DNA from: Chara braunii | Lineage: Eukaryota > Streptophyta > Charophyceae > Charales > Characeae | Assembly: GCA_003427395.1 (NCBI GenBank) | Contig: BFEA01000696.1 | Location: 405,481 to 444,205, forward strand | Length of the DNA: 38,725 bases | Reading direction: 5' to 3' | Shown here: piece by piece, positions 32,781 through 38,725 of the stretch | Position numbering within the stretch: the first letter of the stretch is position 1 | How the letters are laid out: each line of letters starts with the position of its first letter | Notes under the pieces: generated by a model | Databases searched by the model: none | The model's input: the letters and a program-made list of their open reading frames with translations, nothing else | Told to the model about the DNA's origin: nothing | Program-made: the position numbers and the translations under genes

Positions 32781-33539
32781 CTATACCCCGACATAAACCC
32801 TAAGCCCTCGCTTAAAACCCTGCTACAACCTCGCAACCTTGCTCTACACACACGCTTGAACCCATCCCACCCTCCCCTCGACCCTGATTCCTGATGTTTG
32901 ATCTGCCCTTGCCCTCGCCTAGCCTTGTCCTCTGTCCTCTGCACAACCTTGTCTCTCTTGTCCAATGCTTGTGGACCTGTGTGACGTCGACGATAAAGGA
33001 TCTAATGGCAAACACACAAGGACGATGGCCTGCTGCCTCACTGATCATTGAGATTATGCAGCTGGTTTGGCCACCATGTTGTTTCATCGGTCGGCATCCC
33101 GACTCGCAGACTTACTGGAGCAGCAACTTGTGACTTGGATCTTTGCATCAGTCTGCGACTTCCTTGCTTCTAGATCAGACCTCATTGCAGTTCGTGTACC
33201 GGACGCACCCTAGCAGTAGGACTTTGGACATTTGAACTACTGCTACGTTTCTTGGACTTCTACCTGTCGCAGGCGTTGAGGACCGCTTCTACCACCTACT
33301 CCAAGACCTGATCAAGACCGTTGCAAATCCCCTTTCAAAACACTTGGATACTTTGTTCCTACATGAGATTTTGCTTCCCACTCCTTCGGACATACCAGTC
33401 CCTGCTTCTTGAACAAACACTTTCATTTTTCCTAACAACCCTTTAGAACATCATTAGAAAATCCCTGTTCCCCTAACCACTGTCTCCATTACTGACTAGA
33501 ACATCAATAGAGATTCTCTGTTTCCCTGACCATTGTTCC
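32781..33539. other. 3' region after integrase, no gene
   Basis: C/T-rich sequence continues past the pol stop without an open frame carrying a domain. It is probably the 3' untranslated region of the chromovirus. Two related stretches at ~33440-33530 share AGAACATCA(T)TAGA...CCCTGTT-like words, a small tandem repeat. No copy of the candidate 5' LTR was recognised. Confidence 0.5.
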
Positions 33540-34118
33540 CCTTACAAGATCCGCCCTTGGTTTTTGCAAGTAACAGAAAATTGTTTGGTTTAAAGTTTAA
33601 GTATACCGCGCTAAGCGCGACTGCATCTGTAATTGCGTTGACTGGGTGGTTGACCACAATAGCGAGTGTGTGGGCGCGCAGGTCTGAGGCGCGAGTGATT
33701 CTTTTCTGTTGTTGATCGTAAAGCCGGCGGGACCTCGGTCGTTTTGCTTGGTGATATTATTATTATTATTATTATTTTTATTAAGCAGGAATTAAGGATA
33801 TTTTCTTTTGATTGGTACATTTGACCGAGGCGAGTGCGCGTGCGGAGAACGACCCCGATTACGACATCGGCAATAACGGCGCGATTTCGTGTGGTGAGCG
33901 GGATGTCGTAGGATGGCGCGCGGAGCAATTATGGCATGGTATAAGCAAGCCGGCGCGGGCACTGGGAGCCGCGCAGCCGGTTTGTTGGCCCAAAGCGCCG
34001 CGCCGCACCGTCTTGTATGGTACTCGGCGGACGTGAGTCTCAGGCTTGGGCTCAGCCCTATAGGTTACGACATTGGACTTACACTATGAAGGTTCGGGGA
34101 TCGAGGTCGGCGAGCGTC
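33540..34118 (+). repeat. ~580-bp direct repeat, copy A
   Basis: Matches copy B at 37922-38504 from CCTTACAAG to GGTCGGCGAGCGTC with high identity; differences are scattered substitutions and small indels. Landmarks are AGTAACAGAAAATTGTTTGG, TTGCGTTGACTGGGTGGTTG, an (ATT)n microsatellite at ~33756-33780, GGAGAACGACCCCGA, GCAAGCCGGCGCGGGCACTG and CCCTATAGGTTACGACATTG. It is GC-rich with no ORF of note. Unlike copy B, it continues at the right edge without interruption (GAGCGTCGACGCGG). Confidence 0.95.
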
Positions 34119-34429
34119 GACGCGGCGGCAGCGGAGCATCGAGGAGGAAGCCGATGGGGTTGAGGGCCGTGGGGCTATCCCCCCTCGGTTTTGTTAGTAG
34201 CGGCACGTGATTGGTGGTGACGTTTTCTAAATAATTTATTCTAGTGTCGTATTTTTCTTTTTTTTTTCTCTTTTTTTTTACTCCGGCGGACCATTGATTT
34301 GGACGAGGCGCCGGACCTAATGGCCGTCACGGCAGTCGAGGACCTTGAGTACGGGCCCTTTGACGGGTCCGCGTGTTCAGGATGCTGGCAAGATCCCTCC
34401 ATCGTGCCGTCATTGACAGCGTGTAACGT
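34119..34429. other. GC-rich spacer between repeat A and the LSU-like block
   Basis: GC-rich, with a T-rich patch at ~34240-34280. No ORF or clear rRNA match. Probably part of the same repeat unit as copies A and B. Confidence 0.5.
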
Positions 34430-35085
34430 GCATGCTAATGGATGGGTGGTTAGCCCACGAGGCTGAAGGAAGGCTGAATGGCGTGGGTATTCCCGCGGGG
34501 GGGCACCACCATCCGCGGGTTGTCGTGAGAGGGTTCGAGTGTGAGCATTTTCGTCCGCATGGCCTTCAAAGTTATCATTTGAATGGTTGCTACTACCACC
34601 AGGATTCGCACTAGGCCATGCCTAGGCTTTACAGCAGGGCCTTTGCCCTCGGCTCCGCGACAGGTTGTATGAGTGGGAACTTGTCTGCTGACGGTCCGAA
34701 GTGGTGTCGAACCCCCATGGGTTAAGCGGGACAGAGGAGCCACGGCAGGGGCTTGCAGCGGTATTGTCGTGCAAAGTCGGCTGTCGGGCTTAAGTATAGG
34801 AGCGAAAATCTATTCGAATCGTCTGGCACGTGGTCCCCGCCGGAGTTCCCCTCCGGAAAGTAGGAGCTACTGAGCAGCTCCACTGCCCGGCTGTAGGACC
34901 GAGCACTTTGTGTAGGAGGGACAAGAGACGCGCGCAGCGGTACTGACGCATGCATCGTTCGTCGGACTCCGGGTATAAGCCCGAAAGGCTAGTCAAACCA
35001 GCTAATAGCTGGTTCCTCCGAAAGTTCCCTCATAGCGGAGCTGCCGTCAGGCCGCTGTGTCGTATTCGCCGATGAGTGAGGCCAG
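34430..35085 (+). pseudogene. Rearranged large-subunit (25S/28S) rRNA fragments
   Basis: Several stretches match the conserved domain I/II region of nuclear LSU rRNA, recalled from the known rRNA sequence. Sense, ~34440-34545: GGTTAGCCCACGAGGCTGAA, CCCGCGGGGG.GCACC, and GGGTTCGAGTGTGAGCAT, an exact 18-base match. Antisense, ~34553-34660: GGCCTTCAAAGTTATCATTT, TTGCTACTACCACCA and CCTAGGCTTTACAGCAGGG, the reverse complement of an LSU region that normally lies further 3'. Sense again, ~34685-34905: GACGGTCCGAAG, GCAGCGGTATTG, TAGGAGCGAAAATCTATTCG. A second sense copy of that last part, ~34920-35085: GCAGCGGTACTGACG, ATCGTTCGTCGGAC, AGCTAATAGCTGGTTCCTCC. The sequence is too diverged and rearranged to be a working rRNA. 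Confidence 0.75.
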
Positions 35086-36480
35086 GCGCAGGCGCTAGTT
35101 TCGAGATACGGAGGTAGCAGAGTTGGCGAGGGGATGAAGACAGCAATGAATCGAGAGAGCGAAGCTAAGTTCGAGAGTGGTGGAAAGAAAAATAGAATGT
35201 TAGTGAACTTAGACGAGAAGACAGGCGTGGTGCATAGGAAATAGAGATGACAGAGAATAGGTAACGAGCAGTGAGGAAGAAGGTGAGCGAAGGAAATGAA
35301 CCCGGGCGCGGTTTCGCGCCAGGTGCATGTGCATTGAAGGTGAGGATGGGCGGAGCGACGGGAGCAGACGGCAACGAAGGCCAGGCACAGGCGGTATAAA
35401 AGCGGGAGTACCTGGACGCTTTCTTGCCTCAGGTGCAGTTACAGGCCTGACAGATCGAGAGGCAGCGGAGAGACGGGGTGGTAGGAATGGTTGAGTGAAC
35501 GGGCGGGAGGCTGCGCCGGGTACAGGCGGAGTGTTACGGGTTGTGGCAGGAAGGGGAGACGAATAACGGGTATCAGCGCAGTGAGACAACGGGCGCTGGC
35601 AAAGAGGAGAAGCAGGCACAGCAGGGGAGCGACGAAGGTGAGGGGTAAAGTAGTGAATGAACCCGGACGCGAAACGGTGTCGGGTGCATGCAAAGAATGG
35701 GATGGCGGAAGGATGAGTTGGGCGCAATCGAGAAGACATAACTCTCTCGATCTTTTATCGGAAACAAGGGAGAAAAGAGGCTATCCCGAGGTTTTGACCC
35801 CTGGCGAATTCAGTCGTGAGGTCAGATTAGGAGGAGAGTTAGTAGAATGGGAAACAAGTGAGATAGAGGGATGCGCGGAGCTATGGCGAAGAGGGAAAGA
35901 GTGGGAGTGAAAGTTTAGTTTAGTCATCTGTTTTTCGGTCGTTCTTCAGCAACTAAAGAAGCAATATTGGGGTTTTAACCCCTGGCGAACACGAACATGA
36001 GATTAGTTTTGGGCATAGATTAGTAAGAAGGATGTTAGAAGAAGAATGTGGTATGTAGAGGCATCGGGTATGGTGAAAACGGTAGGGGTGAGAGTTCAAG
36101 ATCTCGCTCGATAATCATTGAGATCGAGCGAATCAGACTGCTAGGTAGCGGTTTTGAAGGACCGCGAGTCCAATGGTAGGCCCAAATTCTGCGATAAAGA
36201 TGCGGCCTCAACACTATGGGAGACATGGGCTGCGTGCAAGGATCGGGGTAAAAATGGAACTGTACTTTTCCACGTTCTAGCGGAAGATTCATTCTCATTT
36301 TGGTACTTCGTGCGAGTGGTCAAGGCAAACCCACGACTGCAGCCGCTTTTGTTTATTTTTATTATTTAGTGTTTCATTCGAGTTCCTTGGGATCGTGGTT
36401 TTCCCCCCCCCAATCAGTCACAATCTTTGCCGCCATCGAGCATCACGAGGTGAAGCGAACCTGACCGCTATTGCGGGTCA
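35086..36480. other. Purine-rich, spacer-like sequence with diverged internal repeats
   Basis: G/A-rich with no recognised gene; reading frames on both strands are compositional. Imperfect repeats occur. AATGAACCCGG(G/A)CGCG followed by GGTGCATG appears at ~35297 and ~35653, each with a small hairpin. A (T/A)ACCCCTGGCGAA...GAG stretch appears at ~35797 and ~35975. A TATAAAA word sits at ~35393. The composition and subrepeats resemble an rDNA intergenic spacer, which would fit the neighbouring LSU fragments. That is inference. Confidence 0.5.
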
Positions 36481-37216
36481 GGTATATCGAGGTAATGACT
36501 GTTCGGTTCGGGATGTCTGTATGGCCTGCTGGTGACGATGGATGTTTGAAGAAGTGACCCCTGGCTTAGTGGGTGGTAGGAACCAACAGCCAGCGGTCTC
36601 ACGCTCGTGATGTGAGTAGGTCGTGTGCANCTTTGCTCTATGTTGGNTGTGTGGATGTCCTAGCCTGCGTTTCGCTNTTNTCCTGCCGCATGTGCCCCGC
36701 TGGCTTCGGATGAGGTTTTTGGNNAGTTGGTGTGTTGGCTGTNCTCTTCGTGGGGTATAGATCTTGGATCGAACTGTACCAGTCGTCGTCACTGGATATA
36801 AGTGTGCTCTATGATGAGGATCGAGCATTGTGGGGATAACGGAAAGCCAGACCACAGTGTCAAATAACGACGCGAACCAGTGGCTCGCTCCGCACGTATT
36901 CGTCCCCGTTTCCAAGCAGATTGCTGATAAACTCTGAATCAAGAGACTGCGGACCTATCAGGGAACCATCAGGTAAACCACTTCTTCTGTATAGTCCCCT
37001 ACTACCCATGTTTGTCTATCCCCCTGTAGTATGATTGATGTATGCATGAGTTTGTCTCTATGACTATTGTTTTCTCTTCCGGACCTAATCAGATTAAATG
37101 AAAGGAACATGTGAGAGTGAAGCCTAAGTTTTTCTTTATTATGATTGAAAGCAAACAAAGGGATAAACTGGGGGAAGGTGGGCGGAAGGCAGTTTTGCAT
37201 GCGTTTGGAAGGGTCA
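36481..37216. other. Spacer with ambiguous bases; possible further weak LSU-like piece
   Basis: About eight single or double N lie between 36630 and 36743, suggesting collapsed or conflicting repeat copies. The stretch ~36828-36870 (GGGGATAACGGAAAGCCAG, then AACGACG) faintly resembles the conserved LSU segment with AGGGATAACTGGC and AGCGACG, but the match is weak. No gene seen. Confidence 0.35.
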
Positions 37217-37395
37217 ACCAAAGCCTGAGCATTGTTTCTATTGTGAATGGCTCAGGGTTATGTTTATTTGACTGTTTTCTGAAGGACCAGGCATTATTTC
37301 TACTGTGAATGGCCTGGTTGCTATGTTTATCTAGTTGTTTTCTGGAGGACCAAGCATTGTTTCTACTCTGAATGGCTTGTTTACTCTAGTTAACT
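37217..37395. repeat. Three tandem copies of a 63-69-bp unit
   Basis: The unit starts ACCA(A)GCATTRTTTCTA, continues TGAATGGC, and ends TTGTTTTCTGRAGG. Copies start at about 37217, 37286 and 37349; the last is partial. Subrepeats like this are typical of rDNA spacers. Confidence 0.85.
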
Positions 37396-37921
37396 CTGAG
37401 GGTTTGCCTGGTCGTGGTCCTGGTCCGATCAGCCAGGCTATGGTGGGCCAAGGTGGAGACCTAGCCTTTATGTACTAGACTGCAAGAAGAGTTGAGCGAA
37501 TATTAAGTATACATATATACTTATGTGTATTTCATTGCGAGAGATTTTGAGAAGGAAGGCGAGAGTGCCTTCAAAAGGTCTCGATTAAGGCTCTCGTCCC
37601 TAGTTTTTGTCAGGACTAGGGACACCCAACGAGAAGCCGAAGATTGTCTAGGACCGGGGAGAGGACGATTGGGAAGGTCTTTGGAACTTATGCGGTTAGC
37701 ATCCTAATTTCTGGGCGGTGAGAGGCCCAGGTTATAAACTTGGCAGCATATAGTTGTGGAGGCATGTTTTGATGGAGGCCTCTACCCTGTGTTTGTCGGT
37801 TAATCGGATTGGTTCCTTTCTCGTCGGCATTTGGAGTGTGGATGGATTTATAACCTTCTGATTTGGCGAAGCGACGGGGACGTCGCTTAATATGGTCCGG
37901 AAAGCTCTCGGTGCAAATACC
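37396..37921. other. Spacer between subrepeats and repeat copy B
   Basis: Mixed-composition sequence with no domain or RNA gene recognised. A short inverted segment, CCCTTACAAGGG (37919-37930), sits at the start of copy B. Confidence 0.5.
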
Positions 37922-38504
37922 CTTACAAGGGTATCCGCCCTGGGTTTTTGCAAGTAACAGAAAATTGTTTGGTTTAAAGTTTAAGTATACCGCTCTAAGC
38001 GCGGCTGCGTCTGTAATTGCGTTGACTGGGTGGTTGACCACAATAGCGAGTGTGTGGGCGCTCAGGTTTAAGGCGCGCGTGATTCTTTTATGTTGTTGAT
38101 TGTAAAGCCGGCCCGGACCTCGGTCATTTTGCTTGGTGATATTATTATTATTTATTTATTTTTTGATTAAGCAAGAATTAAGGATATTTTCTTTTGATTG
38201 GTACATTTGACCGAGTCGAGCGCGCGTGCGGAGAACGACCCCGACGACGACATCGGCAATAATGGCACGATTTCGTGCGGTGAGCGGGATGTCGTACGAT
38301 GGCGCGCGGGGCAATTATGGTATGGTATAAGCAAGCCGGCGCGGGCACTGGGAGCCGCGCAGCCGGTTTGTTGGCCCAAAGCGCCGAGCCGCACCGTCTT
38401 GTATGGTACTATGCGGACGTGGGTCTCAGGCTTGGGCTCAACCCTATAGGTTACGACATTGGACTGACACTACGAAGGTTCGGGGATCGAGGTCGGCGAG
38501 CGTC
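37922..38504 (+). repeat. ~580-bp direct repeat, copy B
   Basis: Second copy of 33540-34118, offset ~4.38 kb. It is collinear to GGTCGGCGAGCGT, where similarity to copy A stops abruptly and a hAT-like terminus begins. Confidence 0.95.
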
Positions 38505-38725
38505 AGAGTTGTCAACCCCCAGGCCCGGGGCCCCGGTGGGGGTCCCGAGGGTCGGGGGTCGGCACCCCCGACCCTGGAAAAAAAACGTAAAAAAAAAAAA
38601 AAAAAAAATCGAAAAAAAATCGAAAAGAAAAATAAAAAATTTGGGGGGTTGCGAACCGACGCCGCGCATCCCCTGGCAATTTCTGGTTTTTCCAGAAATT
38701 GGGGGTCCTCCCCCCCCCCCCGGGG
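38504..38725. mobile_element. Left end of a hAT-type word-island element (cut by window end)
   Basis: It starts CAGAGTTGTCAACCCCC at the exact point where repeat B is interrupted. The start is close to the CAGGGTTACC terminus of the element at 21123. Next come ~75 bases rich in GGGTCGGGG/CCCCGACC words, then an A-rich stretch, the same left-arm architecture as at 21123-21260. The right end lies beyond the window. By comparison with uninterrupted copy A, the expected 8-bp target duplication is GCGAGCGT. Confidence 0.65.

Larger units (their letters stand above)
24796..33430 (+). mobile_element. Degraded Ty3/gypsy chromovirus
   Basis: The domain order gag, protease, RT, RNase H, integrase, chromodomain (27369-32780) is diagnostic for a Ty3/gypsy chromovirus. 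The upstream Met-tRNA primer site at 25280 and candidate LTR at 24796-25278 lie in the right orientation. They are ~2.1 kb from gag, with a 779-base gap and an AT-rich block in between, so membership of the same element is likely but not proven. At least three in-frame stops and several frameshifts are present. No 3' LTR or polypurine tract is seen before the unrelated repeat at 33540. Confidence 0.75.

Noticed and set aside
27374-32965. Long minus-strand frames opposite the chromovirus (for example 27838-27374, 28540-28127, 30357-29938)
   Set aside because: Shadows caused by the strong C-rich codon bias of gag-pol; they lack domains, whereas the plus strand has a complete set of retroelement motifs.
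35209-35739. Pro/Ser/Arg-rich minus-strand frame of 176 codons
   Set aside because: Compositional consequence of purine-rich spacer DNA; no domain, and overlapping frames on the other strand look equally open.
36154-36369. Plus-strand 71-codon frame in the rDNA-like unit
   Set aside because: No recognisable domain and no supporting context; more likely spacer.
36828-36870. Peptidyl-transferase-region LSU fragment (GGGGATAAC...AACGACG)
   Set aside because: Only a few short words match; unlike 34440-35085 it does not extend into convincing flanking similarity.

Overview
This window looks like repeat-dominated nuclear DNA of a green-lineage eukaryote. I found no intact host gene, no bacterial-style operon and no CRISPR. 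A large-genome streptophyte or charophyte alga (Chara-like) fits best. The reasons are a Ty3/gypsy chromovirus with a plant-type initiator-Met primer site, a Penelope-like element whose GIY-YIG domain precedes the reverse transcriptase (an arrangement known from green algae, early plants and invertebrates), hAT transposons, abundant (TC)n tracts, AT-rich spacers and scaffold gaps of N. The organism assignment is inference.

Layout. 1-240 is a G-rich/C-rich word-repeat island. About 900-5295 (minus strand) is a decayed hAT transposase gene: BED finger, DUF659 core interrupted by a 176-bp tandem duplication, hAT dimerisation domain, then a decayed tail. 5.5-8.9 kb holds a (TC)39 tract, two stacked foldbacks, a 59-bp tandem array, a 345-bp-spaced duplication and a large palindrome-based repeat. 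8.9-15.3 kb is AT-rich and non-coding; it contains a 237-bp tandem duplication, a tRNA-like Pol III element (12.18-12.33 kb), a gap and microsatellites.

15313-20411 is a nearly full-length but mutated Penelope-like element on the minus strand. It has about 204-bp direct repeats (pseudo-LTRs) at both ends, an ORF1 with a CCHC knuckle, coiled coil and SAP-like segment, and an ORF2 with GIY-YIG followed by RT. 21123-21898 is a complete non-autonomous hAT-type element with a perfect 8-bp target duplication. Short GC-rich word islands recur at 20.6, 22.0-22.4 and 25.0 kb.

About 24.8-33.4 kb carries a degraded Ty3/gypsy chromovirus on the plus strand: candidate 5' LTR, PBS, gap, gag, protease, RT, RNase H, integrase, chromodomain. 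Several frameshifts and stops break it, and I see no 3' LTR. 33540-38504 is a different landscape: about 580-bp direct repeats 4.38 kb apart enclose divergent pieces of nuclear large-subunit rRNA in sense and antisense, followed by purine-rich, spacer-like sequence. The second 580-bp copy is cut at 38504 by what looks like the left end of another hAT-type element.

The window is best read as layered transposon insertions and an rDNA-derived repeat. Every recognisable coding region is broken, and no two elements appear to share a pathway. The most interesting items are the permuted Penelope-like element, the scrambled LSU rRNA repeat and the word-island hAT family.
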